This document shows positions 1-5,756 of a stretch of 6,493 nucleotides of DNA, one piece after another. The DNA is taken from contig USIZ01000078.1 of assembly GCA_900554855.1 (NCBI GenBank), forward strand, positions 1 to 6,493. The letters are read 5' to 3'. The stretch comes from an uncultured Eubacteriales bacterium. Lineage in GTDB: Bacteria > Bacillota > Clostridia > Oscillospirales > Oscillospiraceae. The translations under genes and the position numbers were made by a program. The number at the start of each line of letters is the position of its first letter. Within the stretch, counting starts at the first letter, position 1. The notes under the pieces are model-generated. The model worked only from the letters and a program-made list of their open reading frames with translations, was not told where the DNA came from and searched no databases.

Positions 1-738
1 CGCCCGGTCATAGCCCAACAGGGCGTTCAGCAGGCTGGACTTCCCGCTGTTTGGCCGCCCAACGATGGCGCAGGGCACGCCGTCATAGAGCCGCCGCCCC
101 CGGCGGTAGGTAGCGGCCAGCCGGCGCAGCTCTTCCGCCGCACGGCCCACCTGCGCGGTGATCTCCGCCTCGTCAAAGGGCTCCAGATCCTCGTCGGAGT
201 AGTCCAGCACCACGTCGAAGTGCGCCATCAATGTGACCAATTCGTCATAGATCGCGCCGATTTTCCGGCTCATGGCGCCGCCCAGCTGGCTAGCAGCGCA
301 TCGGGCGGCGGCAGGGGTCTCTGCGTCAATGAGGTCGATGACCGCCTCCGCCTGAGTCAGATCCATCCGCCCGTTCAGGAATGCACGGCGGGTAAATTCG
401 CCCGCCTTCGCCTGCCGCACACCCAGCGCGAACAGTGCCTCCAGCGCCGCGGTCAGCACCGCGGGGGAGCCATGGCATTGAAGCTCCGCCGTGTCCTCGC
501 CGGTATAGCTCCGGGGGGCTTTGGAGTAGGTGGCAAGGCATTTATCCAGCACCCGCCCCTGCTCGTCCCGAAGCGTACCGTAGACCAATGCCCCCGCCGG
601 ATGGGCGCTCAGCGCCCCGCCCCCCGCAGGCGAAAAGAGCCGTTCCACAGCATTTAAGCTCTCCGACCCGGAGAGGCGGACGATGCCGATGGCGCTCCGG
701 GCAGATCCGGTGGCGATGGCCGCGATCGTATTTCCCAT
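1..738 (-). CDS. mnmE: tRNA uridine-5-carboxymethylaminomethyl modification GTPase MnmE (5' part only)
   Basis: MnmE works with MnmG to modify the wobble uridine (U34) of certain tRNAs, using GTP and a folate-derived one-carbon unit. The 246 codons seen are the N-terminal half; the gene continues past base 1. Residues 1 to about 118 form the folate-binding domain: the TIAAIATG start, the IGIVRLSG strand at 17-24, SYTGEDTAEL at 78-87 and GEFTRRAFLNGRMDLTQAEAV around 113-133. A helical domain follows. The G-domain P-loop GRPNSGKSS lies at 227-235, followed by LLNALLGYDRA, as in the family. The G2-G4 motifs and the C-terminal cysteine motif would lie outside the window. The ATG at 738 is 5 bases after the lipid kinase stop, and its likely ribosome site (GAGGGG, 748-753) lies inside the end of that gene, suggesting translational coupling. 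The match to MnmE along the whole visible length leaves little doubt. Confidence 0.97.
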   Translation of the reverse strand, partial: MGNTIAAIATGSARSAIGIVRLSGSESLNAVERLFSPAGGGALSAHPAGALVYGTLRDEQGRVLDKCLATYSKAPRSYTGEDTAELQCHGSPAVLTAALEALFALGVRQAKAGEFTRRAFLNGRMDLTQAEAVIDLIDAETPAAARCAASQLGGAMSRKIGAIYDELVTLMAHFDVVLDYSDEDLEPFDEAEITAQVGRAAEELRRLAATYRRGRRLYDGVPCAIVGRPNSGKSSLLNALLGYDRA

Positions 739-743
739 CACGC

Positions 744-1628
744 TCAGCCCCTCATGATGCGGATGGCCTGATGGTTATTCACAATGTGCGCCTTGTCCAC
801 ATCGCCACCGTACTCGCCGTCCAGCGTCCACGCCACCGCTTCCTCACACTCAAAGGTGATATCACCGGACTGGAAGCCGATCACATTGCCGTCGGGCTGT
901 TTGGTGATCAGCGCAGTCAGGATGGTGTTCAGTTCCTCAATCGTCTGTGGATTCCTGACCAGCATCACCTCAAACAGGCCGTCATCCAGCTCGACGTGGG
1001 ACTTTTTGATCCCCTGGAATCCGCCCACGGAGATGGAATCGGAGACCATGCCATAGATAAAATCGCCCTCAATGGTCTCCCCGTCATGGGTGACCTTCAT
1101 ATGATACGGCCGCAGCTGGGTCAGGCTCTTGATGCCGCCCAGCACATAGGCCAGATGACCCAGCGCATTCTTGGACGCCTGGGGCGTGGCATAGCTCACC
1201 TCCGAGAATACGCCGAAGGCCGCCACATAGACAAAGGGTCTGCCGTTGAAGGAGCCCATGTCACACGGGCAGGGGCTGCCCTCCACCGCCAGCTGAGCCG
1301 CCTTCATCAGATTGGCCGGCAGTTTGAGGGTCTTGGAGAAATCGTTTGTGGTGCCGGCCGGGATATAGCCCACCGTGTGGATCTTTCCCGGCTTGGAGAG
1401 CAGGCCGGTGACCACCTCGTTCAGGGTGCCGTCACCGCCGCAGCAGACAATATGGTCATACTGGTCCCCCAGCTCCGCCGCCGTCCTGGTCGCGTCGCCC
1501 CGGAACAGGGTGGGGTGGACAGTCACCTCATAGCCCGCAGTTGCGAAGAGATACACCACATCATGCAGGTGCTGGGCAATTCGCTTTTTCCCCGCATGAG
1601 GGTTATAGATAAACAGCAGACGTTTCAT
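744..1628 (-). CDS. DgkB/YegS-family diacylglycerol (lipid) kinase
   Basis: This 294-residue soluble protein belongs to the diacylglycerol kinase catalytic-domain family (DgkB, YegS, sphingosine kinase relatives), which phosphorylates lipid alcohols with ATP at the inner membrane face. In Firmicutes DgkB returns diacylglycerol from lipoteichoic acid synthesis to phosphatidate. Visible motifs in order: IYNPHAGKKR (7-16, nucleotide site), the diagnostic CGGDGTLNE (63-71), PAGTTNDFSKTL (90-101), the second-domain GGFQGIKKSHVELDDGLFEV (about 202-221) and LDGE (269-272). Asp66, Asp96 and Glu272 sit where the metal-binding and catalytic acids of DgkB are expected. Length is typical. I chose the ATG at 1628 because AGGAGG lies 8 bases upstream; a longer reading frame to 1694 has no ribosome site and overlaps the promoter. 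The lipid substrate cannot be settled from sequence. It is the first gene of a unit with mnmE. Confidence 0.92.
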   Translation of the reverse strand: MKRLLFIYNPHAGKKRIAQHLHDVVYLFATAGYEVTVHPTLFRGDATRTAAELGDQYDHIVCCGGDGTLNEVVTGLLSKPGKIHTVGYIPAGTTNDFSKTLKLPANLMKAAQLAVEGSPCPCDMGSFNGRPFVYVAAFGVFSEVSYATPQASKNALGHLAYVLGGIKSLTQLRPYHMKVTHDGETIEGDFIYGMVSDSISVGGFQGIKKSHVELDDGLFEVMLVRNPQTIEELNTILTALITKQPDGNVIGFQSGDITFECEEAVAWTLDGEYGGDVDKAHIVNNHQAIRIMRG

Positions 1629-1636
1629 GGTAAGCT

Positions 1637-1642
1637 CCTCCT
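1637..1642 (-). promoter_or_regulatory. Ribosome binding site fixing the lipid kinase start
   Basis: AGGAGG on the minus strand, 8 bases before the ATG at 1628. It decides the start in favour of MKRLLFIYNP over the 22-residue N-terminal extension that the open frame would allow. Confidence 0.85.
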
Positions 1643-1662
1643 GTGTACGCTTGGTTTTCTGT

Positions 1663-1691
1663 ATTATCCTATTTTTCGGGGTGAAAAACAA
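1663..1691 (-). promoter_or_regulatory. Putative sigma-A promoter for the lipid kinase-mnmE unit
   Basis: On the minus strand, TTGTTT (1686-1691) and GATAAT (1663-1668) are separated by 17 bases. Transcription would start near 1656, giving a leader of about 28 bases before the ATG at 1628. The elements are 4/6 and 5/6 matches to consensus, so this is plausible but not certain. It diverges from the ilvE promoter. Confidence 0.55.
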
Positions 1692-1735
1692 CAAACAATT
1701 TGCAAACTTTTCCCGAAATCCTGTCCGCTGAGGGG

Positions 1736-1763
1736 TTGCAGTTGCAAAAATGAGTGCTATAAT
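1736..1763 (+). promoter_or_regulatory. sigma-A promoter of ilvE with extended -10
   Basis: TTGCAG (1736-1741), a 16-base spacer and a perfect TATAAT (1758-1763), with TG one base upstream of the -10 (extended -10). The expected leader is under 50 bases, too short for a T-box or leader-peptide attenuator, so regulation is more likely at initiation, if there is any. Confidence 0.8.
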
Positions 1764-1817
1764 TACATTACTTCAATCATTTAAACCAAACAAATCTTTT
1801 ACTGGGAGGCATCCTTT

Positions 1818-2891
1818 ATGCTCGACATCAAAATTGAACGTACAAAAGCCCCGAAGGCCAAGCCGGTTGACGAAACCAAGCTGGGCTTCGGCAAGATCTT
1901 CACCGATCATATGTTCCTGATGGACTACACCGCCGGCGAGGGCTGGCACGATCCCCGCATCGTCCCTTACGCCCCGTTCCAGATGGATCCCGCCTGCGTG
2001 GTGTTCCACTATGCGCAGGAGCTGTTTGAGGGTCTGAAGGCCTACCGCACCGCCGCCGGCGACATCCAGCTGTTCCGCCCTGACTGCAATGCTCAGCGCT
2101 GCCAGGACTCCAGCGACCGTATGTGCGTGCCCAAGATCCCCGTGGAGGACTTTGTGCAGGCCGTTGAGGCGCTGGTGAATGTGGACCGCGACTGGGTGCC
2201 CCACACCGACGGTGCCTCCCTCTACATCCGTCCCTTTGTCATTGCCACCGACGTGGGTCTGGGCGTACACGCCTCCAAGCACTACACCTTCTGCATCATC
2301 TGCTCTCCCTCCGGCGCTTACTATGCCGAGGGTCTGGCTCCCGTGCGCATCTACGTTGAAGATCAGTACATCCGCGCCGCGCCCGGCCTGACTGGCTTTA
2401 CCAAGTGCGGCGGCAACTACGCCGCCTCCATCAAAGCCGGCGAGATGGCCGAGGAGCAGGGCTATGCCCAGGTGCTGTGGCTGGACGGCGTGGAGAAGAA
2501 GTACGTCGAGGAAGTCGGCGCCATGAACATCTTCTTCAAGATCGACGGCAAGCTCTACACCGCCGCCTGTGTGGGCACCGTTCTGCCCGGCGTGACCCGC
2601 CGCAGCGTCATCGAGCTGTGCAAGGACTGGGGCTATGACGTGATCGAGGGCAAGCTGGCCATTGCTGACATCATGGCCGCCGCCAAGGAGGGCAAGCTGG
2701 AGGAGGTCTTTGGCACCGGTACCGCCGCTGTCATCTCCCCCGTCAAGGAGCTGAAGTGGAAGGACGACGTCGCCCACATCTCCGGCGGCAAGATCGGCCC
2801 GCTGACCCAGAAGCTCTACGACACCCTGACCGGTATCCAGTGGGGCAAGCTCCCCGACACCAAGGGCTGGACCGTCAAGGTGAAGAAGTAA
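1818..2891 (+). CDS. ilvE: Branched-chain amino acid aminotransferase (class IV, PLP-dependent)
   Basis: IlvE swaps amino groups between glutamate and the 2-oxo acids of leucine, isoleucine and valine, the last step of their synthesis and the first of their breakdown. It is cytoplasmic and PLP-dependent. At 357 residues it matches the longer BCAT type (mammalian/Bacillus-like) rather than the ~310-residue E. coli type. Visible markers: VVFHYAQELFEGLKAYR (61-77), SLYIRPF (134-140), the PLP lysine Lys196 in GFTKCGGNYAAS (193-204), EEVGAMNIFF (231-240) with the conserved glutamate, LPGVTRRSV (256-264), and the phosphate-binding GTGTAAVISPV (299-309). The ATG at 1818 has GGGAGG (1804-1809) 8 bases upstream and a strong promoter. 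The gene appears to be transcribed alone: a hairpin follows the stop, and no other ilv or leu gene is adjacent, so a general transamination role is as likely as a dedicated biosynthetic operon. Confidence 0.96.
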   Translation: MLDIKIERTKAPKAKPVDETKLGFGKIFTDHMFLMDYTAGEGWHDPRIVPYAPFQMDPACVVFHYAQELFEGLKAYRTAAGDIQLFRPDCNAQRCQDSSDRMCVPKIPVEDFVQAVEALVNVDRDWVPHTDGASLYIRPFVIATDVGLGVHASKHYTFCIICSPSGAYYAEGLAPVRIYVEDQYIRAAPGLTGFTKCGGNYAASIKAGEMAEEQGYAQVLWLDGVEKKYVEEVGAMNIFFKIDGKLYTAACVGTVLPGVTRRSVIELCKDWGYDVIEGKLAIADIMAAAKEGKLEEVFGTGTAAVISPVKELKWKDDVAHISGGKIGPLTQKLYDTLTGIQWGKLPDTKGWTVKVKK

Positions 2892-2911
2892 ATTTCAAAC
2901 TGCTGCTTTTT

Positions 2912-2941
2912 ACGCGGCTGGACAAATGTCCAGCCGCGTTT
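2912..2941 (+). terminator. Hairpin after ilvE, probable intrinsic terminator
   Basis: A perfect 12-bp, mostly GC stem (2912-2923 with 2928-2939) with an AAAT loop lies 20 bases past the ilvE stop. The T tract after it is only about three bases before CCC, so termination may be leaky, or the hairpin may mainly protect the 3' end. Confidence 0.7.
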
Positions 2942-2972
2942 CCCGTATTTTACAAAAAGCACTTCCATACTC

Positions 2973-2981
2973 TGGTATAAT
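2973..2981 (+). promoter_or_regulatory. Extended -10 promoter of the LytM-domain gene
   Basis: TGG followed by a perfect TATAAT (2976-2981). No good -35 lies 16-18 bases upstream (the stretch is CAAAAA-like), so the extended -10 would carry recognition. The leader would be about 35-40 bases. It looks like sigma-A rather than a sporulation sigma factor. Confidence 0.6.
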
Positions 2982-3024
2982 CTGACTCAGGACGGGCCAC
3001 AATTGGGCTGGAGGTGTTTTTGGA

Positions 3025-3813
3025 ATGAACGAAAAACACGGATTCTTTCAGAAGCTCGGCAAGGCGCTGAACGGCAAGGGGTTCTACATGGTACTGCTCC
3101 TCTGCCTGATGCTGCTGGGCGCGTCCGGCTTCTACCTTTACCGCACCGTCACCGCCCCCTCCGCTCCGGAGCAGAGTGCGTCCGGACAGGCAGAGGTGGT
3201 CGTGACCTCGCCTCTGCCCGAGGAGAGCACCACCACTGCGCAGAATTCCAGCGAGGTGCAGGTCACTTCCGAGCCCGCCCCGGAGGTGCAGACCGCCGCC
3301 CCGGCGGAAGATCCCGCTCCATCGGAGGATATTTCCACAGCTGAGGGCACAGATGAGGCGGCCGCCGCACCGATGGGCGAGGAAGCCGAACCGGCCTCCG
3401 CACCGGTGCTCTACTGGCCTGCCGGGGGCGAAGTGGTGAGCGCCTTCTCCTCCAGTGAGCTGACCTACAACGCGGCCATGGGAGACTGGCGCACCCACAA
3501 CGGCATCGACATCGCCGCCGGGCTGGGCACCGATGTGTGCGCCGCCGCCGACGGCGTGGTGGAGCGCATTGCCACCGATCCAGTCACCGGCACCACGGTG
3601 ACGCTGGCTCATGCCGACGGACTGCGCACCATCTACGGCGATCTGGACGCGGACACGGTGGCTGTCTCCGAGGGAGACAGCGTCTCCTGCGGCGACGTGC
3701 TGGCCTGTGTGGGTTCCTCCGCCGGAGAGGAGGGCGAGACCGCCTTCCTGCACTTTGCGGTCACGGCAGATGGACAGGCCGTCGATCCGATGGACTATTT
3801 AAGCGGAAGCTGA
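3025..3813 (+). CDS. Membrane-anchored LytM/M23-domain protein, SpoIIQ-like, catalytically degenerate
   Basis: 262 residues. A short basic cytoplasmic N-terminus leads into one membrane helix (about 20-38), which orients the rest outside. A low-complexity linker rich in Ala, Pro, Glu, Ser and Thr (about 44-127) follows, then a LytM (peptidase M23) domain from 129 to 259. M23 enzymes cut peptidoglycan cross-bridges. Here the zinc ligands of HxxxD (His158, Asp162) and the second His of HxH (His243) remain. The first HxH position is Phe241, and the YxHL histidine is Asp206 (YGDL), so both catalytic histidines of LytM are missing. The WP...LTYNAAMGDWRTHNGIDIAA layout resembles SpoIIQ, the forespore protein that pairs with SpoIIIAH during engulfment and is itself degenerate. 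The promoter looks vegetative, which argues for caution. GGAGGT (3010-3015) supports the ATG. M23 fold is sure; SpoIIQ identity is not. Confidence 0.88.
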   Translation: MNEKHGFFQKLGKALNGKGFYMVLLLCLMLLGASGFYLYRTVTAPSAPEQSASGQAEVVVTSPLPEESTTTAQNSSEVQVTSEPAPEVQTAAPAEDPAPSEDISTAEGTDEAAAAPMGEEAEPASAPVLYWPAGGEVVSAFSSSELTYNAAMGDWRTHNGIDIAAGLGTDVCAAADGVVERIATDPVTGTTVTLAHADGLRTIYGDLDADTVAVSEGDSVSCGDVLACVGSSAGEEGETAFLHFAVTADGQAVDPMDYLSGS

Positions 3814-3822
3814 TCCTCAGCC

Positions 3823-3863
3823 AAAAAATAACTCCGTCCGCAGGAAGCGGGCGGAGTTATTTT
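3823..3863. terminator. Bidirectional terminator between the LytM gene and the convergent membrane gene
   Basis: A long stem (about 3825-3841 with 3847-3863) holds a GC core with one G-T pair and an AGGAA loop. It is flanked by an A run on the left and TTATTTT on the right, so it has a U tract in both directions. It starts 9 bases after the plus-strand stop and ends 6 bases before the minus-strand stop at 3870. Confidence 0.88.
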
Positions 3864-3869
3864 CTATAC

Positions 3870-4178
3870 TCAGTTGCAGAACAGAGCTTTGCGTTTTTTG
3901 AAATAAGTACGGTTCAACAGGATCATAAGGATGCTCCATGCGATGCCTAACCCAGCGGAAAATACCAGTGCCGTCATATCTCCCCCGATGATCACACCAG
4001 CCGCCAACAGATAAATCAGTGCGACAGTCAGGTTTGCACCATACAACACCAGCAAAGCCGTCGGCCCCTTCGTGCGATAATGTGCCAGCATCTGACGGAC
4101 CATAACGGCACCCACAGCCTGCGCCACAGATAGGACTGCCATAGGCCCGCGCAGAGCCAGATAAAGCGCATAGACCAA
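3870..4178 (-). CDS. Small three-helix membrane protein of unknown function, 5' end uncertain
   Basis: About 102 residues with three hydrophobic segments (about 11-30, 41-64 and 68-88), a basic loop between the first two (HYRTKGP), and a basic C-terminus (YFKKRK) likely to lie in the cytoplasm. I do not recognise the family; small clostridial membrane proteins often end this way. The hydrophobic pattern makes this frame convincing, while the overlapping frames read as Arg/Gly/Ser-rich shadows. The start is a problem. The first plausible start is TTG at 4178 with no ribosome site, and an in-frame CTG at 4208 lies within a perfect inverted repeat. A stop at 4230-4232 closes the frame, and no ATG precedes the first helix. 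Either it uses a weak start or it is a 5'-truncated remnant. It shares a bidirectional terminator with the LytM gene. Confidence 0.55.
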   Translation of the reverse strand: MVYALYLALRGPMAVLSVAQAVGAVMVRQMLAHYRTKGPTALLVLYGANLTVALIYLLAAGVIIGGDMTALVFSAGLGIAWSILMILLNRTYFKKRKALFCN

Positions 4179-4186
4179 ATCTAGAT

Positions 4187-4222
4187 AAAACCACTGCTTT
4201 CTATGCAGAAAGCAGTGGTTTT
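4187..4222. repeat. Perfect 16-bp inverted repeat, terminator-like hairpin
   Basis: Arms 4187-4202 and 4207-4222 are perfectly complementary around an ATGC loop. Each arm ends in an AAAA/TTTT run, so on either strand the hairpin is followed by four T. That is the form of a bidirectional terminator, but it sits upstream of both flanking genes, 8 bases before the minus-strand TTG at 4178 and before the plus-strand promoter at 4250. It could insulate the two divergent units, attenuate the minus-strand gene, or be a leftover from a rearrangement. Confidence 0.8.
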
Positions 4223-4239
4223 GTCCGTTCTATCGGACA
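4222..4239. promoter_or_regulatory. Operator-like palindrome upstream of the 39-residue gene
   Basis: TGTCCG, six bases, CGGACA. It covers the place where the -35 element of the TATACT promoter (4250-4255) would lie, a usual position for a repressor site. It could instead be only a small hairpin. No regulator gene is visible nearby. Confidence 0.35.
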
Positions 4240-4246
4240 TTGCATT

Positions 4247-4255
4247 TGCTATACT
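4247..4255 (+). promoter_or_regulatory. Extended -10 promoter of the 39-residue gene
   Basis: TGC followed by TATACT (4250-4255), 5/6 to consensus. No good -35 hexamer lies at 16-18 bases; TTGTCC at 4221-4226 is too far (23 bases). The start would fall near 4262, leaving a leader of about 25 bases that holds the strong ribosome site. Confidence 0.55.
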
Positions 4256-4270
4256 GACCTCACTCAAGAA

Positions 4271-4278
4271 AAGGAGGT
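4271..4278 (+). promoter_or_regulatory. Strong ribosome binding site fixing the small gene start
   Basis: AAGGAGGT is complementary to the 16S rRNA 3' end and lies 8 bases before the ATG at 4287. It rules out the longer frame from 4203, whose start lies in the loop of the inverted repeat and which would cover the promoter. Confidence 0.85.
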
Positions 4279-4286
4279 CATCCAAA

Positions 4287-4406
4287 ATGGAAATTCGTTA
4301 TGTCTATGGTCATGTTGAGGTCTACACCCGGGAGGGCGAGTTTCTGTTCTCCGCCGACACCGAGCGCGAAGCCCGGGAGGAACTGGAGGAGATGACCGCC
4401 GCGTGA
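4287..4406 (+). CDS. 39-residue small protein, unknown function
   Basis: A short gene with its own promoter and near-perfect ribosome site, encoding a soluble, strongly acidic protein. The N-terminal half (MEIRYVYGHVEVYTREGEFLF, residues 1-21) reads as a beta hairpin: alternating hydrophobic residues with a turn at TREGE. The C-terminal half (residues 23-36) is rich in Glu and Arg and should be one amphipathic helix. There is no cysteine, signal peptide or membrane segment. I do not recognise a named family. The beta-beta-helix layout and the dedicated translation signals argue for a real gene rather than a chance frame. It converges on the CDF exporter with 37 bases between stops and no clear terminator there, so the two transcripts may overlap. 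Confidence 0.7.
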   Translation: MEIRYVYGHVEVYTREGEFLFSADTEREAREELEEMTAA

Positions 4407-4443
4407 TTTACTTTCCCACAGAAACTGTACGCTCCTGCGCCGG

Positions 4444-5610
4444 TCACAGATAGGAGCGATCCATATGGATCACACACCGGCACTCCGGCCACTTGTCCTG
4501 CACCCGCGCCTCGATGTCCCGGTGCAGCTCGTCGGCAGAACGGTCAAACTCCGGCGGCACTACCGCATCGAAGATCAGATTGGTGTGGGTGTCGCCGGGC
4601 ACCATGCGGAAATCGTGAATGGTCACATCGGGGGCAATCTCCCGGATCAAGTCCTCCAGCTGTCGGCGCTTTTCGTTGACCGCATCATCGTTGGTATCAA
4701 TGGGGTCCATATGGATCACCGCCTCACAGCCCAGCTTGTCTGCCAGCTCCAGCTCCGCCCGGTCAATAGCGTCGTGAAGGGTGAGCACATTCTCGTCGGC
4801 GGGCACCTCGGCGTGGAGAGAGACCAGCAGCCGTCCCAGCCCATAGTCATGCACCACCAGATCGTGAATGCCGTGAATCTCGCCATAGGAGAGCACAATG
4901 TCCTCGATCTGCTTCACCAGCGCCGGGTCGGGCGGCCCGCCCAGCAGAGTGGAAATGGTGTCCTTCGCCGCGCCGCAGCCCGCCCAGAACACCGCTGCTG
5001 CCACCAGAACGCCGCACCAGCCGTCGATATTCCAGCCGGTCAGCCGACTCACCAATACAGACGCCAGAACTGCCGAAGTGCTGGCCACATCGCTCAGGCT
5101 GTCCGTGGCGGTGACCCGCATGGCGGCGGAGTCCATCTTCTTTCCATAACTGCGGTTGTAGGCGAACATATAGAGCTTGACCAAAATGGACGCCAGCAGA
5201 ATGCCGACGACCACCGGGCCGGACTGAACCGTATCCGGGTGCAGGATCTTTTCCACCGAGCTCTTTCCCAGTTCCAAACCCATCAGAACGACCAGCAGCG
5301 CCACCACGAATCCGGCTATGGTCTCCATGCGGCCATAGCCAAAGGGGTGCTCCCGGTCAGGCTTCCGCCCCGCAAGGCGGCACCCGAAAAACGTGATGAG
5401 CGACGAGCCCGCGTCGGACAGGTTGTTGAATGCGTCCGCGGTGATGGCGATCGAGCCGCTGAGCAGCCCCGCCAGGAACTTTCCGGCACACAGCAGCAGG
5501 TTCAACGCAATACCCACCAGTCCGCTGAGCATTCCGCATCTGCGGCGCACCTCCGGATCATGGCAGTCTGCGCTGTTTGGGATCAGCCGCCGAACAAGCA
5601 GCGAAAACAT
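4444..5610 (-). CDS. Cation diffusion facilitator (CDF) metal exporter, Mn/Fe-type site, duplicated C-terminal domain
   Basis: A 388-residue inner-membrane antiporter that exports divalent metal in exchange for protons. About six helices lie within 28-213. The transport site is visible in helix 2 (ITADAFNNLSDAGSS, Asn62 and Asp66) and helix 5 (ATDSLSDVAST, Asp170 and Asp174). Zinc-type CDFs usually have His in helix 5; the Asn/Asp plus DxxxD set is the one associated with manganese or iron exporters such as MntE and MneP, so Mn(II) is my best guess. EHPFGYGRME (87-96) is another family signature. The cytoplasmic part is longer than the usual ~90 residues and appears to hold two copies of the ferredoxin-like domain: 248-302 and 331-384, each starting IHD and ending VIHMD. 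The ATG at 5610 has GAGGAGG 7 bases upstream. It is transcribed alone. Confidence 0.94.
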   Translation of the reverse strand: MFSLLVRRLIPNSADCHDPEVRRRCGMLSGLVGIALNLLLCAGKFLAGLLSGSIAITADAFNNLSDAGSSLITFFGCRLAGRKPDREHPFGYGRMETIAGFVVALLVVLMGLELGKSSVEKILHPDTVQSGPVVVGILLASILVKLYMFAYNRSYGKKMDSAAMRVTATDSLSDVASTSAVLASVLVSRLTGWNIDGWCGVLVAAAVFWAGCGAAKDTISTLLGGPPDPALVKQIEDIVLSYGEIHGIHDLVVHDYGLGRLLVSLHAEVPADENVLTLHDAIDRAELELADKLGCEAVIHMDPIDTNDDAVNEKRRQLEDLIREIAPDVTIHDFRMVPGDTHTNLIFDAVVPPEFDRSADELHRDIEARVQDKWPECRCVIHMDRSYL

Positions 5611-5617
5611 GGCCTTT

Positions 5618-5624
5618 CCTCCTC
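5618..5624 (-). promoter_or_regulatory. Ribosome binding site of the CDF exporter
   Basis: GAGGAGG on the minus strand, 7 bases before the ATG at 5610, which supports that start. Confidence 0.85.
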
Positions 5625-5633
5625 ATACACAAA

Positions 5634-5665
5634 CTCTGCCGCCTGGTTTTACCGGCGGCACAGAG
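5634..5665 (-). promoter_or_regulatory. Stem-loop in the CDF exporter leader
   Basis: A GC-rich stem built on TGCCGCC/GGCGGCA, with an inner GGT/ACC pair around AAA and outer CTC/GAG pairing. It lies between the promoter and the ribosome site and leaves the site free. It does not match the yybP-ykoY manganese riboswitch. It may stabilise the RNA or have no function. Confidence 0.4.
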
Positions 5666-5689
5666 ACAGTCTATTTTATAAATTATCTC

Positions 5690-5698
5690 ATTATATCA
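5690..5698 (-). promoter_or_regulatory. Extended -10 promoter of the CDF exporter
   Basis: TGA followed by a perfect TATAAT on the minus strand (5690-5695). The 17-base-spaced -35 position reads GTTCCT, which is weak. The leader would be about 70 bases. Confidence 0.6.
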
Positions 5699-5756
5699 TG
5701 CATAACCGGGTTAGGAACCGCTATTTTTAGTTTGTTCCGGCTACTTTTGTGCAAAT

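Noticed and set aside
435..1784. 449-codon plus-strand open frame across mnmE and the lipid kinase
   Set aside because: It is antisense to two clearly recognised genes, rich in Arg, Pro, Gly and His, and lacks a ribosome site; typical of GC-rich antisense frames.
1764..1817. T-box or leader attenuator for ilvE
   Set aside because: The leader is only about 50 bases, too short for a T-box stem I, and shows no terminator/antiterminator pair.
1773..2777. 334-codon minus-strand open frame opposite ilvE
   Set aside because: It mirrors the codon pattern of ilvE, reads as Gly/Ala/His/Val-rich low complexity, and has no matching family or start signals.
2944..2981. sigma-F or sigma-G sporulation promoter for the SpoIIQ-like gene
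   Set aside because: GTATT and CATACTC look partly similar, but the spacing and the GG of the -10 do not fit; the extended -10 TATAAT is the better candidate.
3817..4194. Alternative 125-codon minus-strand frame over the small membrane gene
   Set aside because: It runs through the bidirectional terminator and reads Gly/Arg/Ser-rich, while the other frame has a clean three-helix membrane pattern.
4203..4286. N-terminal extension of the 39-residue gene
   Set aside because: The ATG at 4203 is the loop of the inverted repeat and has no ribosome site; the extension would cover the promoter and the AAGGAGGT site.
5625..5689. yybP-ykoY manganese riboswitch upstream of the CDF exporter
   Set aside because: The leader is too short and lacks the conserved loop sequences of that class; only a simple stem-loop is visible.
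4465..5730. 421-codon plus-strand open frame opposite the CDF exporter
   Set aside because: Antisense shadow: His/Arg/Gln-rich, with no domain pattern, and the opposite strand encodes an unmistakable CDF protein.
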